A DNA stretch of 64,000 nucleotides, from contig CAWUHX010000143.1 of the NCBI GenBank assembly GCA_963922205.1, positions 744,001 to 808,000 of the forward strand, read 5' to 3'. This stretch comes from Romanomermis culicivorax (Eukaryota; Nematoda; Enoplea; Mermithida; Mermithidae). Shown piece after piece: positions 46,701 to 58,700 of this stretch (its first letter is position 1; every line of letters begins with the position of its first letter). Made by a program: the position numbers and the translations under genes. The notes under the pieces are model-generated. The model was not told the origin of the DNA. It searched no databases and was given only the letters and a program-made list of their open reading frames with translations.

Positions 46701-49700
46701 AGAACATTTTTACCACTTAAACAGGTTATTGAAGGGAATTCCCAGCTTTTCTGTTTGCGGCTCACGAGTTTAATTTTTTTCGAGTATTGAACTTTTTTTT
46801 ATGGGATCACAGCGTGGATCTTTTCAAAAGGAATAGAGTATAGTGCTTCAGTGGTCCATTACACCGAGATTTTCTAGTGGTCAGAAAAGAAAAAAAATTT
46901 TCGACTACTGGACCGCTGAACCGCTGCTCAGTGAAATCAGCCCCAGTGCCGAATCAGCTCTGGGGCTAACTATGAAGTACTCTATCAACAGAATGGATTA
47001 TATTGAAGAGCGGGCTTTATTATATGAAACAAAATATTTTGATATATTTGTTTCGTAATGAGTGCATTTCACTAAACAGAAATGCGGGATTGTACAAAAC
47101 AAGCTCATTTGATGAATATGTATTGACAAACATATATGTTATTTCGTTCAAAAAAGAGTAAAATTCAGCCATTCAATGAAAGCTCATGAAATTTCGCCAA
47201 CTTATAATCGTTTGGTGTCATTTACTCTCTTTATTTTCAAATGAGCCGCGAAACGAAAAAAATCAAAGAATTCCGTGGGCATGACCACGCATCATAAGTC
47301 AACATTTTTTGACGTGTAGTCCTGATTGACACAGTCAATCTCAGAAAAAATCAACCGCGTAAGCAGATTGTTTATTATTTCAAATAGCATCTTTTTTCTT
47401 TCCGAAGCTCAATTGGAGATTACAGGCCCGTATTTAAAGGGGGAAGGGGGGATTTCCCCCTGAATTTTTTTAGAATAAAATTTTCAGCAATATCATTGTA
47501 CTTATACATCACAATTCCCAAATTAAATCATTATATTTCGTCAAACATAGAATTTAGCCACTAATCCAGCACACATAAACTAACTGAAAATAAGTCGTCT
47601 TTACTGCAAAAATGATTTTCTTTTTATTCAGTAATTTCTAAAAAAATTTTGGAAAATTCCCCTCTCCTTTTTGAAAATCATGGATACGAGTATGGGAGAC
47701 CAACAAAAAAAACATGATCCATCTTTAATATTGAACATCTTGAATATTACTATACAAAACTTGATTCATCATGTGCGTTTTCTTATACCCCATTGTAAGT
47801 GTTGTGCATATTTTTCAAGTTCAACAAGTCTATTTCAAGTTCATTTTTTCAAAATCAAATAGCTCTCCTAGTATTCATTAGAAATTACTATTGCATTCAT
47901 GCTAAAATCTACTTTCTCTACTTGGCTGCTAGACTGATTAGGTTGACATGTTACGATTGCTGAATTTTGGAGGTTTCATGAATTTTTCGGCGGATTAAGA
48001 CAAAAAGTAGAACTCAATCACAATTTCACTTTATTTCAGATAGGTTTCTAATCCGTCTACAATTCTTCAGAAAATTGCGAATTTCAGAGAATCGGTAAAT
48101 TTTGTTTTGCTCCTGGATGACCGTTTAGTAGTCGACTTTATTTCGTTCAACTCCCACTGCTAATGAAGAAACATTCTACAGTGACTTATGGATGCCGAAT
48201 ATTGCTGTTCACTCAAATTATAATATAAAAATTACAATAAAAACCAATGGTTCACTGTAATTAACTACAGCTCGGAATATACTGCAGCAGTAAAGAAGTA
48301 GAGAAGACAGGTCGCCTGTAGAGGAAAACCCGAACTATAATTCTTTTGGGAGCATGTCGCTTAATCAGGTTTATTCATAATTATATTCAAGAACTCTTCA
48401 TGTTACTCCATGGGCAAGAGCGTCGAACTCAGAAATAATTCGAGGGATATAAATGGCATGAGTTCATAATTATTAAATTGAGTATGAAGAAAACATTGTT
48501 TCGCTTGATTTTTTTAAATGTTATAGTTATGCATTTTTGGGTGTTAGTAGAGGTTTAACAATGTTTTTTGATAGTAGTGTATGAATTAATTAGTCGAGTA
48601 TATGTAATAATAATCCCTGTTTGCAAAAAAGGTTTACCAAATCGACGGAAAATGTCCTTTATCGGGATATTTCTCTAGATTTTTGACGTCAGGAGTCAGC
48701 GCATCATGAACACTATCAAGCTTTGTATTATAAGAGAATAAACTTCAGTGGAAGACTGAGGAGCCAACCGTTGCTTATTTCTCTTAGAATAGTTTAACTT
48801 TTTAAAGAATGGCTTCCTTACTATTTCTGAGATGACTTTGTTTTTTCCAAATATCGCATCTTGATTCAAACTTGAGTACATTTTGAACTACATGCTTCAC
48901 AAGTTGAGTAAAGATGTACGTGCGCCTAAGTAAAGTTATTTTCAAGTATTTTTTAATGTGGTCTGCTTCTTATCTGTAGAGCACGATGTCGTGTACGACC
49001 ACTGACTAACTTAGCAGTTCGAAGATCTGCCTGAACAGTGAATACTGGTTATTGCCCTTAAATTCTTACTCGTGAATTGCAGGGTTGAACTTCAGAACTG
49101 ATGCCGTCGCAATCATGCCCGCCCGAACATCTCCTATGTCTTTCTCGCGTCCCAGACCCGCAGGATTTTGAACACGAAGACCACAATTCCCAGTTAGTCC
49201 AGGATTTGGAGCAAGACGGATTATTGGAACAAGCGGCGGTTTCTTCGCTGAGTCCTGCTATGCAAATGTAAAACAAAATTATAGCACAACATTACCCTTT
49301 AGCATCGTCATACCAGAACACTTGAAACCGATCGTACAAGATCGTCGTCTGACTGCAGTGCCGCCAGGAACGCAAGGCGTGGAACAATTGCTCCATTCGG
49401 ACCAGAGACTCCACTGCCCGTCACATTTCGGTAAATCAAAGCACTTTATCGTTTCAACGGCTTGACCTTGGCATGGTGCCTAGAAAAATTTCATTTTGTG
49501 GCTGCGAGACACCAGACGAAATTTCTTCTTTAACCAGCAAGCATGTTCTTCTCCTTTCCTGAATAGATGAATCGCCGCAAGTCTGCGAACACCCGCCCCA
49601 CGACGTCCACGCCGACCATTTTTCACTGTCATCTTCTCCGATAGCACCTATGGAAAATAACTTCTATAAACTTTTCCAAAAATATATTTCTTCTTTTCGG

Positions 49701-52700
49701 AAAAATAGCCCGACGATAAAATTTTTTGAATTACAGCCTCTTCGCACAAACAATGATGGATAAAACGATAATTTTTTGTTCACACGGTCGATGAATTCAC
49801 AAGGCAATTAGACAGTCAGAAATTTCAAAAATCGAAAATCGTGTCTACTTATTCAGCATTGGGACATGAAAGGGCATTTGATCCTCGTCTCATCTCATTG
49901 CTGCATCACCGAAGGATTCGGTGGGTTTTACGTAGACACCAATTCTATCGCCAACTTATTTTTTATCACTACAAAAAATTCGAATAATGATGAGAAAACT
50001 GCCGACCCTTTCTAATAACGCTTGGAAAAACTCAAGATCATTAAAATTTTAAAAGGCTTGCTTTGATCAGAATTCTACAGAATCTGGAAACCTTCATTGA
50101 CAAGAATTCGAAAAAAATACAAAACCATTCATGCGAAAAAGACATTTTCCACATAATCGAAACGTTGACCGATCATTTCAATAAACTTATATATTCTAAA
50201 TATATCTTCATTGATAGCTTACTTTACAAGTAATGGATAATGAATGATATAAAATCACTGTATTCACACTGAATGATATAAAATCACTGTATTGATTTGC
50301 ATAAGTGTGTGAATGAAATTTGTGAAAAAAAGATGCTGTTCTGGTAAATGAAACACAAACCTTTTTACTACACTCCATTTTGAAATGATCGATGATCGAT
50401 CATATGAGAGTAAGTTCAATACGGAAAAAACTATAGTCTGTTTTTTCTGAAATGTTTCTAAATAATGAAAGTGGAAAGCAAGTAGTATTTCAGATTTTCT
50501 GACAAACAATATATCACAGAGGAATGGAAATTTGTGAGCATACTGACTTGACCTTTAACAATTTTTCGAGTCAAATTTTACAGTAATAGCTCTATCTAAA
50601 CAATTTTGATGACGATACTGATTTGTGTCACTTTTCTATTTGGAAGCATTTTATAAAAAACAGACTATAGTAAGCTCGTTACTGTAATCAAGGAAAAATT
50701 TTTCTTCAGTAAGCGGCAAACAGAACAGCTAAAAATTTCCCTCAATAACTTGGTTAGATGGTCAAAATTTGTCGAGTAGCAATCAGGTATCGACAGAGTT
50801 CTGTCCAAATCGACGGAGGATAAGAAGCATGATGTTTTTCCAATAATTTTGGCGCTTCCCAGTTTCATGAAAAATTTTAGCGTTTTTCTGCAACATCATA
50901 TTTTTTACAACGTGAAAATTTAGTATCAAATTGAACCCACTTTTTTGGTTTTCGGCGCGTCTATCATTTTAAATTAGATTCGCTATAGTCTAAGACAGCT
51001 TTTCATACGTTGAATTTTCTTGATGAAACATTTTTCCAAATAGATTTTACCTGGACATTCATTAGAATTGAAGACAAGGGCTTGTCCACCGCACGATATG
51101 CCCTGAAATAAAAGAAACCATTGAAAGTAGGACTGTTTGGACAAACTCCACTTCCCGTTGCCCAGAGTAGGAGTAGGAATTAAGACATAATCGGAATTCT
51201 ACGGCCAACGTCTGAATATTGACCGAGCCAACAGGGCAACGGGAAAATCGCTCTCCTATTTTTTGCATCAATCCGAAGATCAGATGGCTGCTCAAGCCAC
51301 TCTCAGTCGTATTAAACTGCTTTAGGATAGGATAAGAATTGAACAATGAGGGCTTATAAGATCAAGTTGATAGTGTGAAAGATATATAAAGTCACACTTT
51401 TGTCGAATATAGACTGACGATAATCATTCAACCTGAGTTTGGCCATGCTGTTCACGCGCAGACGTGTAAATAATGAGAATATTGCTTACCAGACATTCGC
51501 CATTCACACAATACTTTTCATCATCGCATACCGTGCCATCGGGGTAGAATCCTTTATTTCGAACTAATTGTGTGCCTCCCAGGTGGCACCAGATTTTGCA
51601 CTTTGATATTGGATCTGCAATAAAGCGAATAGATTTTTTATGCACGTTTTAGTTCCAGGCAGAAAGAGTGGCAGATACATGAAAGATTCACATTAATTCA
51701 TTGATATCGAAAGCTTATCACAGAGAAGTCGCTTCGATCCGAGTAATATTCTAATTCTTTGAATAATGAAAAAATACTTCTTGAGATCAATTCTTTCGTT
51801 TGTTCCAAGGCTCATCTGTTATTGTGCATTTTTCCCGAATGAGCCTCGGAAAGACAAATAATGTTAATGTAAATAATAAACAACCAGTCTCTGTTCTCTG
51901 ATTGACTATAGCAGACATGACTACAGCTTGAAAAAATAAAATGTTGGATATGCGCGGTCAATCACCTGCCTATGAATTTCTTAGGACATTTTTTTGCATT
52001 TCGAGGCTAATTTGAAAATTTTGGTGACTTTCTTTTCAGTATGAGGCATTAGGCCAAAATTTGCAGTACAAACACAGATGACTCGATGAATTGGAAAAAT
52101 TCCCTCATTTTTCAACATCTTAAGGTAGATTACCAGTCCGTTCCTCTCAAAACTCTTAAAAATGAAACCCGAAAACAAATACTCATACTTTGGTAATTTT
52201 TCGCTCAACAGATAATCACAAGGACCAGGTAAATCAGCCAGTACAAAAACTTTTGAATACAATATTTTATAGTAAGAATGCATTGAACAATCCCAATGAC
52301 TATAGTCTGTTTTTCTTAAAATTCTTCCAAATAATGAAAGTGGAAAGCAAGTATTATTTCACATTTTTTGCGATTTTCTGATGAACAAAATATCATGTAG
52401 GGCTGGAAATTTCTGAGCATACTGGCCTGACCTTTAGCGATTTTTCGAGTGAAAAATTTTACACTAAGAACTTTATGTAAACGATTTCGACGACAATACT
52501 GATTTGTGTCACTTTTGCATCTGGAAGCATTTTATAAAAAACAGACTATAGTGTCATTTATGTAAGAATTTCATTAAAAATCTGTAGAGTCGGATGAAAA
52601 AAGATCTCACGTTGGAAGCTTTTTCCGCTCAGTTCAGGATCCGGCCTATCAGCATCCGTCCTCAAATTCTGGCATACCGAATCCGCGTACTGCTCATGAT

Positions 52701-55700
52701 CTGCCGATTCGCAAACTACTGGTCCATTACAAATCAACCCTCTAATTGCCGATCCAGGGCAATTTCGACCACCGTTGTTAGGACTGAAGAGTAAAGTGAT
52801 GTACTTTGTATGAAAATGAAAGCTACAGTGTTCTACGCTGGCTTATCGCAGCTCCTTGTTTCCTGTTTGACGCTCAAACTCCCACGAATTTTGCAGCGGC
52901 TGCACACAGATTTTGACGAAATTGAGCCGTCAGACCAGGAAGACCAACCGCCGTCTACAGCAGTGGGCTTTTTGACGTCAGTTGTCCAAGCAACGCATTT
53001 GCCCTCTATACACCACTGAAAAAGGTATTGTGCAAAAAATGCAGCCTTGATGCCGCCTGGTCATACCCTTTGGTCGCCGCACCAGCTACCCTCGAGAGCC
53101 GGGTGCGCGGTGGAGATGGTGGAACCACCGTTGCTGCACCACAGCATGTAACACAATTCCTGAAACAAAGTTGAAGTGAGTGGGAACGAGTATGAGATTT
53201 AAGGTATTCTATTTCCATCTACTACAGTTTTTGACATGATAATATTACTGCTGATAAACTCTCCCGGAAACAAGCTGCATTGGTGCTTCCAAAACTGGTT
53301 CAGGGTGAAAATCTTGTCACGCTTTATACATTTGTCATTGCTGTGATTCTTATTAGCAAATACAGTTCAAGCCCTGACATTTGGGTTTCATTGCATAAAA
53401 GACTCGTAGACGTACAAGTTGGTGTACATAGTATATAAGCTATAAAGTAAGCATACAAATTGACAATTAGTAGCTAAAAGTTACTACAAATTTTAGATGA
53501 AAATCTCAACAAGCTAGGGCCACTGTGGGGTCATTTAACGTCCTCTCGGTAAACGCACATAACCACCACAATCAAACCAAACATAAAAAAACTGGAAAAA
53601 ATTTACTTCCAACTGAGTGATTCGTTCGTTTCTAGGCATTCTTTTCATGCACATGTCTCATGATATACAATTTGCAAGAGCAAGTACATTTTCACTTGTA
53701 GCTTGTGAAGTTTTTTATCTACAACTTTTACCAACTTGTAGCTACAAGTTGCTAGCCATTTACTTGAATCTTGTAGCAATTTTCATGTATAACTTGTGGT
53801 AATTTGTAGCTACAACGTGTCGACGTCTATGTTCGTCTTGTAACTTGCAGGTATGAGCAACTCGTAACGTTCAGTTTTACAAGTCTTTTATGCAACGGAC
53901 TCCGTCGAGAGTGACTACAGTAAAGACGTTTTGAACATACAGCGTTCACTGGTAGGAAACAGTCAAGAAAATATACTTTATGTTATTACTATAATAATTC
54001 GTGTTTTGAAGGGCTTCTAAAATATGAAATTGGAAAGAGGATAACATTCACAATTTTTCTTATTTCCTGCTCAACAACATAGCATATAAAATGAAAATTT
54101 GTGAGCTCACTCAAATATGTAATCTTGACAAATTTTAAGCAAACGGTCATATTTTGGAAGCTTCGTGCAAAGAGCTTCGCTATACCTTTTTTTCGTGTTT
54201 CAATTTTAAAGATTTCAAAGCAGACCGTACGAGTATATTCTGATTCAAAAATGAGATTTGTTTTATATTTCGGCTGCGTCAGACAATAACTTACACTTTT
54301 ATCTTTCCCTACGGGAGTTTCGCTTTTGTAACCTCGTCCCCAGAAAAACGAGCATTGTTGGTCGATGCTGAATCTTTGACCCGGATACGTGCTGTTCCTT
54401 TTATAATCTTGAACAACTTTTTCTCTATGCACTTCGTCCAGTAAGCAGTTAGGTGGAGAATTGATCTTTCTACGAAAGAATAATTCTTTGTTCATTCATA
54501 TACTATTGATTATCTGAAATTCACTATAGTTATCACCCTAAAGAGTTAACGTAATCTCTTAGTTCTTCTCCCGAACATTTGGACCAAGTGGTTTTGCCGG
54601 CGCCATTTATAGCCGACATGAGGCAGCAACCTTTGCCGCATTCATTCTGAACTCCATCGTGTACCATTCCAAAGCTGGAAAAAGATTCGCGACACTCATT
54701 TTAATATTGACAAAAAGAACAAGAAAGGTCGTTTGTCTATTGGCACATTTTTGCACGAATCTTATAGTTCTCTTCAAAAATTTTGTTTTTTCACATTACG
54801 CGGACTAGGTGCAGCTACAGTTAATCAGTTAAAAATCAATGATTCGGTGCTTTTCGGTTGCATTAACAACTTGAACTAAGTATACTATATAGCTGTTCAA
54901 AAGAGCTGGATGCAACTGGAACTTTGGATTCCCAAACTCTTAGATTAGTTCAGTAGAGCTAATTTATGTACTAGTAAGGCATATAATATTTAAGTGGAAC
55001 AAGAAGTCGCAAGACTAACGATCAGAGATGAAGCATGTATAATAAACATTAACGCCGATGAGAAATCTTTATTGCAAATAACATTTGATAACGATATTTC
55101 AACCCCAAGAGCTATAGTCTTTTTTACACCATGCTTTTAGAGTGAAAAAAATACGTACCATCCAAAAAGTCATTTACACAAAGCTTTTACCATACAACAG
55201 CTTGATTAAAAAAATAGAAGGGGTTAGTTGAGTAGGCTCACAAATCTGCAGTCCTATGCGACATACAGTTCAGCACGAAACTTTAAATATATGAAATAGG
55301 ACTTGCTTCCCAATTATTATAAGTATTTCAAGAAACACAGACCTTTTTTATTTAAAAGCATTTCAAGAAACATACTTTTTCGTGGGACTGTAGCTGAAGT
55401 ACGCCATTTTAGGGCCAAGTGCTGAGAGTATTAAGGCCCTGTCATACTTCACCGCGCGGTACCGCGCAGCGCCGGTTGTTCTATCCATACTAAAAAGCGG
55501 CGCCGGCATCAAGTTTCAACTCAGCCGAAATTTTCGAACAAGTTATGTGTTCTAAAGTTGCAGCATGCTGTTGTTGTAACATATTGTTGCATACTGTGAC
55601 ATCTATACATGTAGTTGAATCATATTTTTCACTTGAATGGTGAATTCTGACACTTGTCAAATTATTTTAACAAATTTATTACTTAATTTTCAATGAAAAT

Positions 55701-58700
55701 TTACTAAGAAGTTGATCACTCAATTTGCAATGAAGACATTAATGTGTAAAAATTATGAATATTCAAAGTAGGTGTAAACATGTTTCTACAGCAAGTGTAC
55801 TCGCACATTTCGATTGTGCCCCCCAACGTCCCTTTTCCGCAAATATCCCGATTGTCCGAAAGTTCATATTCCCCGTAGGTGCCTATTCCCCGAATAATGA
55901 ATACATTTTCTATTTCCCCGAAAAATGCATTAGTCCCTATTCCCTGAACGTCCCGATTTCCCGAATACTAGGGAAAGGATGGATCCACTTTGAATCTGGG
56001 TCCTAAACAGCAGGGCCGACCGGACCCAGATCATATCTGGATCCTGTATATAGCACATATCTGAATTAAAAATTTGTGTATGTACAGGGTGAGCCAAAAA
56101 AAGTCGACCGGTACTGACTTTTATAGCTCCCGAACGGGTGAACCTTTTTTACTGCGGTTTCTGTCATCAATAGATAAAACATTTGGCATAAAGACTGCAA
56201 AGGTTCAGTCAGATTTCTTGAATTTTGACTGACTAAAATCAAAAATACTAAACGTCGATTTTTTTGATAATGAACATTTAAAAATTTACAGAATCAACAT
56301 GTTTCACGGCAGAAAAGTACAATAGATCCAATCATAAGAACCATATAACAGCTTGAAACTACAAGAGGGCCGCTTTAGTGTGTTCTAATTTCTGTTTCAC
56401 CAATAATTTTAATCGTTTTTCGATCTGGTCAATGACAGAGTTGATTTTGCTTCAATTTTGCTTTTTTTCCAATTTCATAACAAACGCTCTTGATTTTGGC
56501 AAAATTTTGATCATATTGAAATAAGAAGTTGCTGACTTAAAATTACGCGTAACTTACAAAGCTGGGTGATTTTCAAAGTATTGTTGTGTGTAAACAGCTT
56601 TACAAAACTTTTTTTCACAATAGGACAACTTTTACTTTCATTTCACAACTTTTACTTTTCGAAAAATCATCACTTTTACTAAATTTCTGTTTGTACAGTA
56701 ACCATCAATGCTGGGAGCATAAACTTTAGGCCTTGTAACAAAGACAATCAGGGCATTCTGATACAACAATCCGCATTATAAAACCTTCATCCGTTCAAAA
56801 GTTGTGGAAGTCAGCACCGGTCGCCTTTTTTTTGGCTCACCCTGTATATTCAATTTTTCAAAATCAATTTATATAAAATTGATATTTCTCAGCAATTCAA
56901 GAGCTATTAATCGTTGGAATGAGAAGAAAATTGAAGCAAGAGCCCAAAATCTTTAGACTAGGCTTTTCTGCAAGCTTCTATCTGCACCGTGCACGAATGA
57001 TTGATTTTTATTTTTCTTTTGCGCCTATTTTTCGATTTTTTTCGTATTTTTCATCTTTTTCGCATTTTTTCGTATTTCGCATTTGTCGAGACAGGCAATA
57101 CACATTTTTTGAGAAGAGAAAAATCCAAATGTGAAAAAGCGGCGCCGTAGGGCGCCGCGCGGCGAAGTATAACAGGGCCTTTAGTCTTCTTGCAAGGAAA
57201 GCGTGCTGATATTTTGCAAAAAATTTCGTGAAAAAAGAGGCGTAAGATGCACGATCCTGAAAGGCTATCGTATTACAAGTTACTTTATTTGTGTGGTCAT
57301 CATACTAAAAAAACTTTTGTGTTGATCGCGCCCGTTATTAGAACATCATTGCATTATATTTTTGTTGAAAGGCAAAGGTAAAGAATTTTCATATTATTTC
57401 TCAATCGTTCGATAAATGTCGCCTGCTAAATTTGACCGGAAAATCATTTTCGAAAAACTGAATGCAAATTTTTCTGTATATCGAATTTGTTTTCAAATGC
57501 TTTTTTATGCCGTTTAGCATAGACTGCGCTTACTTGTGCCCCATTTCATGCGCCAATACGAACGATCGACCCAAGTGCATACCCTCGACAAGGGAACAGC
57601 TGAACAAATGATCGCACATCCGAGCCACTGGGGCCACTCCCGCGACGCTGGGCGTACTGTGATACAGATCGAATCTGAAAAAATGTCACTGCTAAACACC
57701 GGCGTTTAGAGCAAAAGGGAACGTATTGAAAACTAACCCGGTGAGTAACGTCGCGTGATCCCAATGCGAAGCATCGTCGTCGTCCAAAGAATTGAGTCTA
57801 GATTGGAATGTGCAAAAAGTATCCAGAAAAAGCTGGGCTTCGCCATTCCGATGAACTTTGGCGTCCAGATTGCTCTACAGAAGAGGACAAATGAGAACAT
57901 ACTTCAATTTTTTACGATTAAATTCTTTTACGGGCTGCGTCTTCCAGATTTCGTATCGGACGATGTGAATCTCCACTCTCGGATTGATACTCTTTTCTTG
58001 ATAAAGTAAGTAAACCTGTAAAGTATATGTGAAACTAGAATTGAACTATAATAAAACACCAAAATGTTAAACACATAAAGCACATAGATTTAGTTTGTGG
58101 CAATCAATGAATGTGAAGCCTATATCTGCAGCAAAGAGATTCCATAGTCTGTGTTTCTTGAAATACTTCCAAAAAACTAGACCGAAAAGTAAGTATCAGG
58201 GTATCGGTTGATGTTTTCATAATTTTCTGCCAAAGCCCTAGTCATATAAAGCTATAAATTTACAAGCTAACTCAACTAGCCCTCAAATTTTTTTTGTAAA
58301 AAACTCTACAGTTAAAGTTTCGTGAAAACGATTTTGAAGACTCACCTACGTGGGTAGATTCGGATGAGATCTATAACAATGAGCTGAGTTTTAGGCTAAA
58401 ATCACTTCAATGATTGTAACCACATCTCTCGAAATTCTGATACCATCAAGCCCAATATGAAGTACAATAGATTCAAGTGACAATGTGTTTACTCCACATC
58501 TGTAGTCTGTTATTCTTTGAACGCTTGTAAATTAAAAAGTGGGACGCAAGTACTATTTCATATTTTTACAGTTTTCTGCCAAACTGTATTTTACATAGGA
58601 TGGCAAATTTCTGAGCACACTCAAAGAACATTCGGAAATTTTATGATCGAAAAATTTCATAATAAAATCTCCATGTAAATTATCTCGATAACGAAATCAA

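Larger units (their letters stand above)
37734..49647 (-). other. ADAMTS C-terminal TSP1 repeat array (exons 15-26)
   Basis: Eleven TSP1 repeats can be read. Their WxxW starts are [153 protein letters not shown] and [17 protein letters not shown]. Most repeats are split by introns within or between them. Repeats 8 and 9 are aberrant: the first inserts a long basic loop ([17 protein letters not shown]), the second has CNCDS for CSxTC. The last exon ends [11 protein letters not shown] then TAA. Confidence 0.92.
51051..54469 (-). other. ADAMTS disintegrin-like, central TSP1 and Cys-rich exons (9-14)
   Basis: Exon 9 gives [17 protein letters not shown] and [13 protein letters not shown]; exon 10 [12 protein letters not shown] to SWCGDQR; exon 11 [20 protein letters not shown] then [10 protein letters not shown]. 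The central TSP1 repeat is unusual: instead of WSxCSxTCG it reads [20 protein letters not shown]. Exon 12 gives [20 protein letters not shown] and [18 protein letters not shown]. Exon 13 gives [14 protein letters not shown] and [20 protein letters not shown], exon 14 [17 protein letters not shown]. After this the next TSP1 repeat begins about eight residues on, so the ~130-residue spacer of typical ADAMTS proteins is absent in this exon chain. Confidence 0.92.
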
